A stretch of 33,108 nucleotides of DNA from Acidobacteriota bacterium (GTDB lineage Bacteria > Acidobacteriota > Holophagae > Acanthopleuribacterales > Acanthopleuribacteraceae). The translations under genes were made by a program, and so were the position numbers. The stretch is from NCBI GenBank assembly GCA_030066195.1, contig JASJCB010000105.1, forward strand, positions 1-33,108. The letters are read 5' to 3'. This document shows, piece by piece, positions 8,471-16,647 of this stretch. The notes under the pieces were generated by a model. That model made no database searches, was not told where the DNA came from, and saw only the letters and a list, made by a program, of their open reading frames with translations. Each line of letters starts with the position of its first letter. The stretch's first letter is position 1.

Positions 8471-10909
8471 ATGAGCCTGATTGGCGCCAAAGTAGGCAAT
8501 ATCCGTATCGAGAAGCGCCTGGGAAAAGGCGGGATGGGTGCGGTTTATGTCGGGTGGGACAAGGTCCTGAAACGCGAGGTCGCGGTAAAAGCCATCCGCA
8601 AGGACTACAGCCTGAACCCCGAGGCTCGCATGCGCTTCCTGCGCGAGGCCCGTATTCTCTCACGATTGGACCACCCGCATATCTGCCGCATCTACGAGTA
8701 CCTGGAATCGGAACAGGACGACCTGCTGATCCTGGAAATGATCCATGGCAAGAGCCTCCAAAAACTGGACCACGGCAATATGCGCTTTCCCGAGAAGTTG
8801 CGTCTGGCCGAGGAGTTGATATCCGCGGTTTCCGCCGCCCATGCAGCCGGCGTGGTACACCGTGACCTGAAGCCGGACAACGTCATGGTTACCGACGACG
8901 GAAAGGTGAAGGTACTGGATTTCGGCCTGTCCCGAGTGCAAGACGACCAGATGTTGAGCCGCGCCAGTATGCCGGGCATTCGCGACACCCACCCGTCCGT
9001 GGGTCAGGGTCATCAAAGCGGTGAAACCCAAATGGGCAGCCTGATGGGCACATTGGGCTATATGAGTCCCGAGGCCGCGCGCGGCGAAGTGGCCACCGCG
9101 GCCAGCGATGTCTATGCGGTCAGCCTGCTGCTCCAGGAAATATTTACCGGTGAACCCGCCTTCGAACGCGGCAAACCCTTCGGCGTTCGCCTGCGCATGG
9201 CCGCGGAAGGCAAAACCCAACCGCTCACGGGATTGGACCCGGACCTGACGGCCCTGTTGAACCGCATGAAATCGGTGGAACCGGCCGCGCGGCCCTCCGC
9301 GGAAGACGCCAGGGAACGTATTGCCTGGCTTCGTGACCGGCCCAGGCGAGTTCGCCGCCGTAGGATGGTTGCCGCGCTGGTCGGCGCCTCCTTGATATTT
9401 GCCGGGGTTATGGGTTACCAGGCCCGTCGCATTCAGGCCGAGGCGGAGCGCGCCAATCGCGAGGCGGAACGCGCCAACGCGGAGGCCCTGACCGCCCGCC
9501 GGGTAAGCTCGTTTCTGGAAGGTCTCTTCGATGTGGTGGACCCCAGCAAGGCCCGCGGCAACAGCGTCACCGCTCGCGAACTCTTGGACAGGGGTTCTGA
9601 ACGCATTAACCGGGAACTGGCCGATCAACCGCTCACCAGGGCCCGTTTGATCACTACCATGGGCAACGTTTACAACAGTCTGGGCCTGTACGACAAGGCC
9701 CTGGCTCTTTACAAGGAGGCCCTGGCTTTACGCCAGGCCAACCTGGATGCGGAGCACCTGGATGTTGCCGAAAGTATGTTCAACCTGGCCAATATGTATG
9801 AAGTACTGGACAAGGAAGACCTGGCCGGGCCCCTGGCGCGACGCGCCCTGATTATTCGCCGCACCGCCCTACCGCCCGATCACCCGGATATTGCGGACAG
9901 TTTGGGCTGCGTGTCCCGCATCTATTGGAGCCAGGGCAATTATGAGGAAGCCGTCAAAATAGCGGAAGAATCACTGGCCATCCTGGACAAGTACGCACAG
10001 AGTAAGCCTCTGACCCTGGCCGAAACTCTCAATCTGGTCGGTACTCTATACGATGAGACCGGGCGAGCCAGGGAAGCTGAGGAAATGCTGTTACGCGCCA
10101 AGGCTATTTGGGAAAACGATGATCCCGACCATCCCAAGCTGATCAAATGCCTTAACAATCTGGGCGCTATCTACGCCGGTTGGGGCCGTTATGCGGAAGC
10201 TGAACAACTTTACGTCTCCGCGCTGGACCTTTGCGAACGATTGTTGGGCCGGGACCACCACAATACGGCCTTCCTCAGAAACAACCTGGCTGATGTCTAT
10301 GCCTCCCGTGGAGAACACGAAAAGGCGTTGGTGCATTTCCAACGAGCCCGCGAAATCTGGTTGGCAACCTTGGGCCCCGATCATGGTTTGATTGCCCTGG
10401 TCCTGGACAATATCGGCTCTGCCTACGTGGATTTGGGGAAAGATGAGCAGGCCCTCGCAAACCTGGAGCAGTCCCTTGCCATCACGGAAAAAACCCTTGG
10501 CAAGGAACACGGCGATCTGATTTACATCCTGGTCAGTCTGGCCCGGGCTCACCTGGTTTTCGAGCGCCCGGTAAAAGCCCGGGCCTATATGGAGCGGGGC
10601 TTTGCTTTGATGGATAAGGGCCTCAGCCCGGATCCGATCGAGATAGGCGACAGTATTGCCAATCTGGCGCTGATCTTTTTGAGCAACAATTACTCGGACC
10701 ATGCGGAAACAGCCTTCGAGCGCGCCGTCCGGCTTTGGGAGGGATCGCAAGTCCATATGAACGAGGGTATGGAAAAAGTGATCACCGCCTACGCCGACAT
10801 GCTGGAAAAGCAGGGACGCAAGGCGGATGCCGAGTTAATTCGATCCCGGGGACGCGCCATGGGCGAAAACCCGGAAGGAAAAGACCGACGTCAGCCGGGT
10901 GTGCTGTGA
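8471..10909 (+). CDS. Transmembrane Ser/Thr protein kinase with C-terminal TPR domain
   Basis: An 812-aa Hanks-type kinase. The kinase domain (about residues 10-290) is complete: the GKGGMGAVYVG loop at 18-28, Lys40, HRDLKPDN with Asp132, and DFG Asp150. Its SPEAARGE activation-segment end shows Pro-Glu in place of the usual APE. A basic stretch leads into one membrane helix at about 299-315, followed by a charged coiled coil (EAERANREAERANAEA). From about 380 to 780 there are about nine long TPR repeats of the NLANMY/LGAIY type (kinesin-light-chain-like), which should lie outside the cytoplasmic membrane. The ATG at 8471 has GGAG nine bases upstream; a GTG at 8453 would be six codons longer and less well supported. 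It could phosphorylate FHA proteins such as that at 2723, but nothing in the sequence proves this. Confidence 0.93.
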   Translation: MSLIGAKVGNIRIEKRLGKGGMGAVYVGWDKVLKREVAVKAIRKDYSLNPEARMRFLREARILSRLDHPHICRIYEYLESEQDDLLILEMIHGKSLQKLDHGNMRFPEKLRLAEELISAVSAAHAAGVVHRDLKPDNVMVTDDGKVKVLDFGLSRVQDDQMLSRASMPGIRDTHPSVGQGHQSGETQMGSLMGTLGYMSPEAARGEVATAASDVYAVSLLLQEIFTGEPAFERGKPFGVRLRMAAEGKTQPLTGLDPDLTALLNRMKSVEPAARPSAEDARERIAWLRDRPRRVRRRRMVAALVGASLIFAGVMGYQARRIQAEAERANREAERANAEALTARRVSSFLEGLFDVVDPSKARGNSVTARELLDRGSERINRELADQPLTRARLITTMGNVYNSLGLYDKALALYKEALALRQANLDAEHLDVAESMFNLANMYEVLDKEDLAGPLARRALIIRRTALPPDHPDIADSLGCVSRIYWSQGNYEEAVKIAEESLAILDKYAQSKPLTLAETLNLVGTLYDETGRAREAEEMLLRAKAIWENDDPDHPKLIKCLNNLGAIYAGWGRYAEAEQLYVSALDLCERLLGRDHHNTAFLRNNLADVYASRGEHEKALVHFQRAREIWLATLGPDHGLIALVLDNIGSAYVDLGKDEQALANLEQSLAITEKTLGKEHGDLIYILVSLARAHLVFERPVKARAYMERGFALMDKGLSPDPIEIGDSIANLALIFLSNNYSDHAETAFERAVRLWEGSQVHMNEGMEKVITAYADMLEKQGRKADAELIRSRGRAMGENPEGKDRRQPGVL

Positions 10910-10945
10910 TTCCCTTTGAAGGGGACATGACAGGCCGTCTTCAGG

Positions 10946-11458
10946 TTAAATCATACCCAGCTTCTGTAGTTTCGGGTGAATAACCACGCGACAGTAGGGT
11001 GCGTTGGTATTGTTGGTGTAATAGCCCTGGTGGTAACCCTCGGCCTCATAAAAGGTTTCCAGGGGAACGATTTGCGTAACGATCGGGTCTTTGAAACGCG
11101 GCTCGGCTTCATGCTTGGAGCGTTCGGCGGCTTCACGTTGGTCTTCATTACCGTACATGATGACGGACCGATATTGGGTCCCCCTATCCGCGCCCTGGCG
11201 ATTGAGCGTGGTGGGATCGTGCGCCTGCCAGAAGACATCCAGAATCTCGTCATAACTGATGATATCGGGATCGAAATGAACCTGAATTACCTCGGCATGG
11301 CCCGTTGCTTCGCTGCAAACGGCCTCGTACGTGGGATTGACCGTATGGCCGCCCGCGTAACCCGATACTACCGACTTCACGCCCTTCAGGCGTTCGTAGA
11401 CAGCCTCCACACACCAGAAACAACCGCCGCCCAGGGTTGCAATTTGTTCACCGGACAT
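10946..11458 (-). CDS. msrA: Peptide methionine-S-sulfoxide reductase MsrA
   Basis: A 170-aa enzyme that reduces methionine S-sulfoxide in proteins and as the free amino acid, using thioredoxin. The catalytic motif GGCFWC is at residues 11-16 with the nucleophilic Cys at 13. The family segments YEAVCSEATGHAEVIQVHFDP, FWQAHDPTTLNRQGADRGTQYRS and YHQGYY are all present. A Cys near the C-terminus (APYC) is the likely resolving residue. The ATG at 11458 has GGAGGG seven bases upstream and suits the promoter at 11490-11519. A longer frame reaching 11494 would begin inside that promoter and is rejected. No msrB neighbour is visible, and no signal peptide, so it should act in the cytoplasm. It converges on the kinase gene with a 36-base gap. 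Confidence 0.97.
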   Translation of the reverse strand: MSGEQIATLGGGCFWCVEAVYERLKGVKSVVSGYAGGHTVNPTYEAVCSEATGHAEVIQVHFDPDIISYDEILDVFWQAHDPTTLNRQGADRGTQYRSVIMYGNEDQREAAERSKHEAEPRFKDPIVTQIVPLETFYEAEGYHQGYYTNNTNAPYCRVVIHPKLQKLGMI

Positions 11459-11489
11459 AGCCGAACCCTCCAGAAAGATTTTCACGCCC

Positions 11490-11519
11490 ATCATAGACCT
11501 AACAACGCTGAATCGCCAA
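11490..11519 (-). promoter_or_regulatory. Candidate sigma-70-type promoter of msrA
   Basis: Read on the minus strand: TTGGCG (-35, 11519-11514), an 18-base spacer and TATGAT (-10, 11495-11490). The predicted start of transcription is near 11483, leaving a 25-base leader with the GGAGGG site before the msrA ATG. Matches to consensus are four and five of six. Confidence 0.5.
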
Positions 11520-11693
11520 CCAATTCCATTGGGAACTTTGTTCGGATTACTCTCTTTTTCACGGTCGCGATGCCCTCGTGTGTGAAATTAAGTCGCTTGA
11601 CATTGGCATCAGTCAGAGATTGAGACCACCTCGGCCTTCGTTGGTTAGAAGGAATAGCAATTTGATGTGTTGTAAAACCGACTCTCGAAAGGC

Positions 11694-12290
11694 TCAACCG
11701 CGAGCGGCATATTCCCGGACGAAGTCCAAACGGTCCTGGCCGAAGAACATTTCCTCGCCCACGAACATGGTCGGCAAGCCGAAGATTCCTCTGGCCGCCG
11801 CCGCTTCGGTTTCCGCCTTCAGTTTGTCCTTGACCGACTGGTCCTGGATTGCGGTCATCATGGCCGACGGATCGAAACCCGCCTCGGCAAGCGTACTGCC
11901 TACGACGGCGGGATCGTTCAGGTTCTTGCCGTCTACCCACATAGCCTTGAACAGCGCATCGCAAAACGGCAGGAAGCGGTCGGGTTGATCGGCTTGGACG
12001 GCCGTGGCGCCGCGCATCAAAGCCAGGGTGTTGACCGGAAAATGCGGGTTCATGGCGAAGGGCACCCCGTAGCGTTCGGCGTAGCGCTTCAAGTCGATGG
12101 TCATGTAGCGGCCCTTGGGTTTCAGGGCGCCCGGCGGGGTATTGCCCACCATTTTGAAGATACCGCCCAGTAGTACCGGTTTGTAATTCACTTGAGCGCC
12201 GGTTTCCTCGGCCAGGATGGGCATTTGCGTGTAGGCCAGGTACGATGCCGGGCTGCCGAAATCGAAATAGAAGTCGATCGATGGTCTCAT
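11694..12290 (-). CDS. DsbA-family 2-hydroxychromene-2-carboxylate isomerase-like protein
   Basis: A 198-aa protein of the thioredoxin-fold, glutathione S-transferase kappa/HCCA isomerase group. It opens with a strand and the DFGSPASYLAY motif, whose Ser takes the place of the DsbA active-site Cys. It continues with PVLLGGIFKMVGNTPP and ends with the GIFGLPTMFVGEEMFFGQDRL block typical of the family. Named members isomerise an intermediate of naphthalene degradation using glutathione, but most homologues have no proven substrate. The start at 12290 is supported by GGAG eight bases upstream; the longer open frame overlaps the SDR gene and is rejected. It is 16 bases downstream of the SDR gene and clearly in the same operon, so the two probably act on related metabolites. 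Confidence 0.9.
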   Translation of the reverse strand: MRPSIDFYFDFGSPASYLAYTQMPILAEETGAQVNYKPVLLGGIFKMVGNTPPGALKPKGRYMTIDLKRYAERYGVPFAMNPHFPVNTLALMRGATAVQADQPDRFLPFCDALFKAMWVDGKNLNDPAVVGSTLAEAGFDPSAMMTAIQDQSVKDKLKAETEAAAARGIFGLPTMFVGEEMFFGQDRLDFVREYAARG

Positions 12291-12306
12291 GCTGTCTCCT
12301 CGATGA

Positions 12307-13047
12307 TTACCAGCGCTCCATCCAGGGACGCAGGTCCATCTCGAAGGTCCAGGCGTCGCGGGGTTGGGTGTGCAGGTACCAGTAGTTCTCGGCGATGTGG
12401 TCCGGGTTGAGAATGCCGTCCTGATCTTTTTTGGCATAGGCTTCCGGGAAATTATCGCGGATGAAGGCCGTATCGATGGCGCCGTCGATGACCACGTGCG
12501 CGACATGGATGTTCTTGGGACCCAACTCTCGAGCCATGCTCTGGGCCAGGGCGCGTAACCCGTGCTTGCCGCCGGAGAAAGCGGCAAAGCCGGCCGACCC
12601 GCGTATGCTTGCCGTGGCGCCGGTGAAGAGGATGGTGCCGCGACCGCGGGTTACCATGCGTTTGGCGACTTCACGGGAGGTCAGAAATCCGGCAAAGCAG
12701 GCCAGTTCCCAAATCTTGCGGTACTTTCTCGCGGTCTCCTCCAAAATACTGCCGGGGACATTGGCGCCGATGTTGAACACAAAAACCTCGATCGGCCCGA
12801 TGGTGCTTTCGATTTCTTCAACCAGGGCCATGGTTTGCTCTTCATCGCGCGCATCGGAGCCAAAGCCGCGCGCCGTGCCGCCCGCCGCTTCGATTTCCGC
12901 GATCAGGGGCGCCAGTTTCTCTTCCTGACGACGGGTGACACAGGCAGTAAAACCCTCTTTGGCGAATCGCCTGGCGACGGCGCCGCCGGTAGCATCGCCG
13001 GCGCCGATGACCAGGGCAACCCCTTTGGATGATGGTAGTGAGGACAT
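12307..13047 (-). CDS. SDR-family protein lacking the catalytic Ser and Tyr
   Basis: A 246-aa Rossmann-fold protein. The nucleotide-binding turn is GAGDATGGA (residues 15-23), a variant of the usual TGxxxGxG, and the NNAG-like motif reads FNIGAN near 91-96. At the active site the expected Tyr-x-x-x-Lys reads Phe157-Ser-Gly-Gly-Lys161, and the position 13 residues upstream, normally Ser, is Ala144. Thus two of the catalytic residues of classical SDRs are missing. I recall relatives with the same FTGATAS and HVAHVVIDG segments, so this is probably a subfamily trait and not damage. Binding of NAD(P) is likely; a normal dehydrogenase reaction is doubtful. It is the first gene of a two-gene operon with the isomerase and is divergent from proline dehydrogenase. 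Confidence 0.85.
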   Translation of the reverse strand: MSSLPSSKGVALVIGAGDATGGAVARRFAKEGFTACVTRRQEEKLAPLIAEIEAAGGTARGFGSDARDEEQTMALVEEIESTIGPIEVFVFNIGANVPGSILEETARKYRKIWELACFAGFLTSREVAKRMVTRGRGTILFTGATASIRGSAGFAAFSGGKHGLRALAQSMARELGPKNIHVAHVVIDGAIDTAFIRDNFPEAYAKKDQDGILNPDHIAENYWYLHTQPRDAWTFEMDLRPWMERW

Positions 13048-13334
13048 GGAAGCTTCCTTCGATCAAGCTGCAAGACATCTCATCAAACCACAAAATGAAC
13101 CGGCGCTCAAGGTGCAATGAGGTCCACCCGGAAAGGCGTTAGCAAGTTGTATGGGTCGCCGGGACCTAAAATGGTGATGCGAAGCGGTTTGGTTCTCGTG
13201 TATGATGGTGCGGGGGCCGTTTGCATCCTCGGATAGCCGGCACTTTTTCGCCATGTAGCCGCGGTCGGCGCCCGCATGGGTCAAACAGTCGGCACAATCG
13301 CCGACGATGAGAACAATAGGGTATTGGAGAGATT

Positions 13335-14240
13335 ATGGGATTGCTGGATCATTTTGTGGTCAGCACGCTGCCGCTGGTCCCGAAACCGATTGTGGCGCGC
13401 TTGTCGCGGCCTTATATCGCGGGCGACAACCTGGCCGCCGCCGTGCAATGCATCCAGGAGTTGAACAAAAAGGGCTTCAAGGCCACGCTGGATGTACTGG
13501 GTGAATTCGTCACCAATTTCTCCCAGGCGGAAACGGCAGCGGCCGATTATCGAGCCGCTATTGCGGCGATCGTGGAACACAAACTGGACGCCAATATCTC
13601 CGTCAAGCCCACCTCATTCGGGCTGCTGTTGGATCGGGAACGCGCCGAGAGTATGATCGGTCAGTTAATGGAAGAAGTCGCCCGTGTAGACAATTTCATG
13701 CGGCTGGATATGGAAGATTCGCCCTGTACCACCGCCACGATCGAGATGTACGACAATTTCCGCAAGAAGCACGACCAAAAGGTCGGCGTGGTGCTTCAAG
13801 CGTATATGCGACGGACCATTGACGATATCGAGCAGATTACAACGGGCGGACCCTCGCACTTCCGCCTCTGCAAAGGCATCTACGTGGAGCCCGAGGAGAT
13901 CGCCTACAAGGGTTACCAGGAAATCCGCGAGAACTTTATGAAGTCGCTGGAAGCCATGTTCGACGGCGGCGCGTTTGTGGGCATTGCCACTCACGACGAT
14001 TACCTGGTGGAACAATCCATCAACATGGTGAAAAGGATGGGGCTGGGGCCCGATCGTTACGAATTCCAAATGCTGTTGGGCGTGCGTGAAAAGCTCCGGG
14101 ACAGTATCCACGCCCAGGGTCACAACCTGCGCATCTACGTGCCCTACGGCAAAGACTGGTACGGTTATTCCATTCGTCGGCTGAAGGAAAACCCGTCGTT
14201 GGCGGGAACCATGTTCAAAGCCATCTTTTTCGGCGGGTAA
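13335..14240 (+). CDS. Proline dehydrogenase (monofunctional)
   Basis: A 301-aa FAD-dependent enzyme that oxidises proline to pyrroline-5-carboxylate, feeding electrons to quinone. The TIM-barrel motifs are in order: TLDVLGE, ISVKPTSFG, RLDMEDSP, VVLQAYMRRT, RLCKGIYVEPEEIAYK, GIATHDDYLVE, EFQMLLGVRE and the C-terminal RIYVPYGKDWYGYSIRRLKENP that contains the proline-binding Arg pair. Length fits monofunctional enzymes, unlike the large PutA fusion. The pyrroline-5-carboxylate dehydrogenase partner is not in the window. The ATG at 13335 has GGAG five bases upstream. The frame directly after its TAA stays open to 14942, where the next gene lies in the same frame. Confidence 0.95.
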   Translation: MGLLDHFVVSTLPLVPKPIVARLSRPYIAGDNLAAAVQCIQELNKKGFKATLDVLGEFVTNFSQAETAAADYRAAIAAIVEHKLDANISVKPTSFGLLLDRERAESMIGQLMEEVARVDNFMRLDMEDSPCTTATIEMYDNFRKKHDQKVGVVLQAYMRRTIDDIEQITTGGPSHFRLCKGIYVEPEEIAYKGYQEIRENFMKSLEAMFDGGAFVGIATHDDYLVEQSINMVKRMGLGPDRYEFQMLLGVREKLRDSIHAQGHNLRIYVPYGKDWYGYSIRRLKENPSLAGTMFKAIFFGG

Positions 14241-14290
14241 ACTCAAAGATTTGGAGCAGCCGTTGCGGCGGTCTTTCCAAAGAGGCATGC

Positions 14291-14295
14291 GGAGG
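14291..14295 (+). promoter_or_regulatory. GGAGG ribosome-binding site in front of a possible ATC start
   Basis: A perfect GGAGG is followed after five bases (CAGCT) by ATC at 14301. This ATC is in frame with the downstream coding region, and no ATG, GTG or TTG exists in that frame between the proline dehydrogenase stop and 14523. The site argues that translation begins here. Confidence 0.45.
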
Positions 14296-14300
14296 CAGCT

Positions 14301-14942
14301 ATCGCCGGTTACGATCCAGTTGAAGACCCGCGTCATTTCTACCTGAAAGATTTCCAGTCCAAACGGTTACGCGGGACCTATGAGGACCTTTCGGTACAGA
14401 AGGAGTACCACGCGGCCTGTTTCTTTTTCTTCGAGCGGCTCTACTCCACCGAGGACACCACCGACAGGGACGAGGCTTTTCGCAAGATCCATCGCCAGGT
14501 CAAGCGGTTTCTGGGCGGTGAAGTGGTGCACAGCATGGACAAACTGGTGGAGCTGCAGGAACTGACCATCGTCTTGGATGAGAAGATCATGGAACTGATG
14601 ATCGCCGAGGGCGCCCCCGTGGAGTTCGACATGGCCACCTACGAGCGCGTCTACCGGGAATCGGATAATTATGAAGACCGCATCCGGCAGATCGAACTGC
14701 TGGAGTTTACCAATCGGGTCATCCACAAGATCAGCCACCGTTTCGGTATCGGCCTGGTGCTGGAAGCATTGCGCGGCGCCTGCCTGCTGATCGGCGACAC
14801 CCGCATGGTCGATTTCCTGATGGACGGACACAAGGCCTTCAAGCACCTGCGCAGTATCGATCCGCTGGTAGAAGCCATCGGCGTAAGGGAACGACGGCGG
14901 TTGGATCGAATCTATCTCAAGGACCCGGAATCACCCTGGTAG
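14301..14942 (+). CDS. Uncharacterised helical protein, possible ATC start
   Basis: About 213 aa, acidic and mostly helical, no signal peptide and no membrane segment. The N-terminal half has DFQSKRLRGTYEDL and the motif CFFFFERLYSTEDTTDRDEAF. These resemble an uncharacterised family with a conserved FFL-x-x-LY-x-x-x-D pattern followed by RD, so coding starts well upstream of the first GTG (14523). The upstream frame contains no standard start codon. The best-supported start is ATC at 14301, five bases after GGAGG. Other explanations are a base error (ATG read as ATC), or an ATG at 14287 with a frameshift before 14340. The gene lies 60 bases after proline dehydrogenase and before the radical SAM gene, probably in one transcript. 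I cannot assign a function. Confidence 0.7.
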   Translation: MAGYDPVEDPRHFYLKDFQSKRLRGTYEDLSVQKEYHAACFFFFERLYSTEDTTDRDEAFRKIHRQVKRFLGGEVVHSMDKLVELQELTIVLDEKIMELMIAEGAPVEFDMATYERVYRESDNYEDRIRQIELLEFTNRVIHKISHRFGIGLVLEALRGACLLIGDTRMVDFLMDGHKAFKHLRSIDPLVEAIGVRERRRLDRIYLKDPESPW

Positions 14943-15053
14943 GAGCCTGACGTTATTTTCCAAGGAAACTTGAAACTTCTCTCCACTTCGGAACGTTAAA
15001 TTCTGTAGATATTCTTCGGGAGAGGTGCGCGTTTTTGTGCAAGGGGGTCCGCG

Positions 15054-16178
15054 ATGAGGATGACCCTTAGCCTTACCCACCGTTGCAATCTGGCCTGCCG
15101 CTATTGTTACGCCGGCCGGAAATTCAAGCGCGACATGTCCCCGGAGACAGCGCGGGCCGCCATCGATCTCGCCTGGCGCAACACCAGGCCCGGCGACGTG
15201 ATCGATATGGGTTTCTTCGGCGGTGAACCCTTGCTGTGCCTGGATCTGATGGAAACATGCACGGATTATATCGACTTCAAGCAACATAACGATACGCCTC
15301 ATCCGGTCAGCCTGAAAGCAACTACCAACGGTACGCTGTTGGATGAAGGAATCGTGGATTTCCTGAAGCAGAAGAAGGTCAACCTGTGTGTAAGTATCGA
15401 CGGTACGCGGGAAATACACGATGTCAACCGCGTTTTTCCCAACGGAAAAGGCAGTTTTGCGCTTGTCATCGCCAACCTGCGCGAGTATCTCGAACGGCTG
15501 GAGGGGGTACAGGTGAATGCCGTCTATGGGCCGGATTCACTTTCATCGCTGCCCCGGACTCTGGCCCTTTTTGAAGAGATCGACGCCTATGCCGTTCATT
15601 TCAATGCGGACATCAACGCCTCATGGACGGCGGAGGCGGTTACCTTGTACGATCCGGTTTTCCAAGAGTTGGCGGAACGTTATATCGCGTCTTTCGAGCG
15701 GGGTCGGGAAATGGCCCTGAACCTGATCGACAGTAAGATCGTGCTTTTCATGAAGGGGGGTTACGAGCCCTGCGACCGTTGCCAAATGGGTGATAACGAA
15801 CTGGCGGTGGCGCCGAGCGGCAATATCTACGCCTGCGAACGTTTTATCAGTGACGATGGGGCATCGCCCTTCTGCCTGGGCAACGTGCATACCGGTTTGG
15901 ACACCCGCAAGCGCTGCCGCATCAGGGCCGGCAGGGGCAACCGCAACCCGGAATGCGGGAAATGTCCCGTAAACGCCTATTGTATGAACTGGTGCGGCTG
16001 TACCAATTATCACATGACCGGGAAAGCGGACCTGGCCCACGCGGCACTTTGCGCCGGTGAACGGGCCAACTTGAAATGGGCCAAACATGTACTCGCAACC
16101 TTGATCGGCCGGGACAACCAACTGTTCCTGAACCATTTCAAAAGTTATCTGGAAACGGGAGGCAGTTTTTCGGTCTGA
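15054..16178 (+). CDS. Radical SAM/SPASM protein, probable peptide- or protein-modifying enzyme
   Basis: A 374-aa enzyme that should cleave S-adenosylmethionine to start radical chemistry. The radical SAM cluster motif is C11-x3-C15-x2-C18 (HRCNLACRYCYAG), followed by the GFFGGEPLL SAM-binding turn and ATTNGTLL. The C-terminal SPASM domain is textbook: C-x12-G-x4-C around MGDNELAVAPSGNIYAC, then C-x2-C-x5-C-x3-C in CGKCPVNAYCMNWC, then a last Cys before AGE. Two auxiliary iron-sulfur clusters are expected. Such enzymes are mostly anaerobic-sulfatase maturases or peptide-cyclising and epimerising enzymes. No sulfatase is nearby, and the enzyme has no N-terminal RiPP-recognition domain. It is followed after 24 bases by a small gene with a very strong ribosome-binding site, the likely partner or substrate. 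AAGGGGG lies seven bases before the ATG. Confidence 0.92.
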   Translation: MRMTLSLTHRCNLACRYCYAGRKFKRDMSPETARAAIDLAWRNTRPGDVIDMGFFGGEPLLCLDLMETCTDYIDFKQHNDTPHPVSLKATTNGTLLDEGIVDFLKQKKVNLCVSIDGTREIHDVNRVFPNGKGSFALVIANLREYLERLEGVQVNAVYGPDSLSSLPRTLALFEEIDAYAVHFNADINASWTAEAVTLYDPVFQELAERYIASFERGREMALNLIDSKIVLFMKGGYEPCDRCQMGDNELAVAPSGNIYACERFISDDGASPFCLGNVHTGLDTRKRCRIRAGRGNRNPECGKCPVNAYCMNWCGCTNYHMTGKADLAHAALCAGERANLKWAKHVLATLIGRDNQLFLNHFKSYLETGGSFSV

Positions 16179-16202
16179 GCGCCGATCCAGAGGAGGAATC
16201 CC

Positions 16203-16622
16203 ATGAACAAGAATCCTACCTTCACGTTCAAGACGGAAATGGAAATGAAAACCACTGCCGAAGAGTTCAGCAAATTCCTAAGCGAAGCAAACAAGCACCA
16301 TGTGAAACTAGCCGATTCTGAGGAAAATCCCAGGTTTCTCAAGCCCTTCCCAGGCGGCTGGCCTCTCCCCATAAACCATTATCTGCCGAAACCGAGACAG
16401 GAAGAATTCGAACATTGGCTGAGGCAAAACATAGGTATTAACGGCGGTATCAGAGAACCACATCTGCACGTCGACCGCGAGATTGCTTTTGTCGACAAGG
16501 ACACGTTCAAAAGAGTCGTCATGGAGGCGGCGACGTTCAGAGTCGGTGAAATGGTCGAGGAACTGGAAGATTTCAACCAATTTGGGGAATACCTGAAATT
16601 TGAAACACCAATGGCCCGATAA
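16203..16622 (+). CDS. 139-aa partner of the radical SAM enzyme, unknown family
   Basis: A small, soluble, charged protein with no Cys, no signal peptide and no membrane segment. I do not recognise the family. The N-terminal 45 residues are helical and polar (TTAEEFSKFLSEANKHH). They are followed by a Pro/Gly/Trp-rich centre (FPGGWPLPINHYLPKPRQ), a His-rich segment (REPHLHVDREIAFVDKD) and an acidic C-terminal helix (VGEMVEELEDFNQFGEYL). An AGAGGAGG ribosome-binding site 6 bases before the ATG predicts high expression relative to the enzyme. It is 24 bases downstream of the radical SAM gene and directly followed by a strong terminator, so the two form a unit. It may be the modified substrate, a delivery protein or a regulatory subunit. 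Its length is above most RiPP precursors, so a protein-level modification is as likely. Confidence 0.8.
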   Translation: MNKNPTFTFKTEMEMKTTAEEFSKFLSEANKHHVKLADSEENPRFLKPFPGGWPLPINHYLPKPRQEEFEHWLRQNIGINGGIREPHLHVDREIAFVDKDTFKRVVMEAATFRVGEMVEELEDFNQFGEYLKFETPMAR

Positions 16623-16647
16623 AGGCTCCGATCACCGCATCAAAGAA

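Noticed and set aside
10910..10925. CCCTTTGAAGGG hairpin between the kinase and msrA genes as a terminator
   Set aside because: Only four or five base pairs with a tiny loop and no T-tract on either strand.
11694..12587. Longer version of the isomerase gene starting at 12587
   Set aside because: The extra 99 codons overlap the SDR gene in another frame, while the start at 12290 has a good ribosome-binding site and begins at the conserved first strand.
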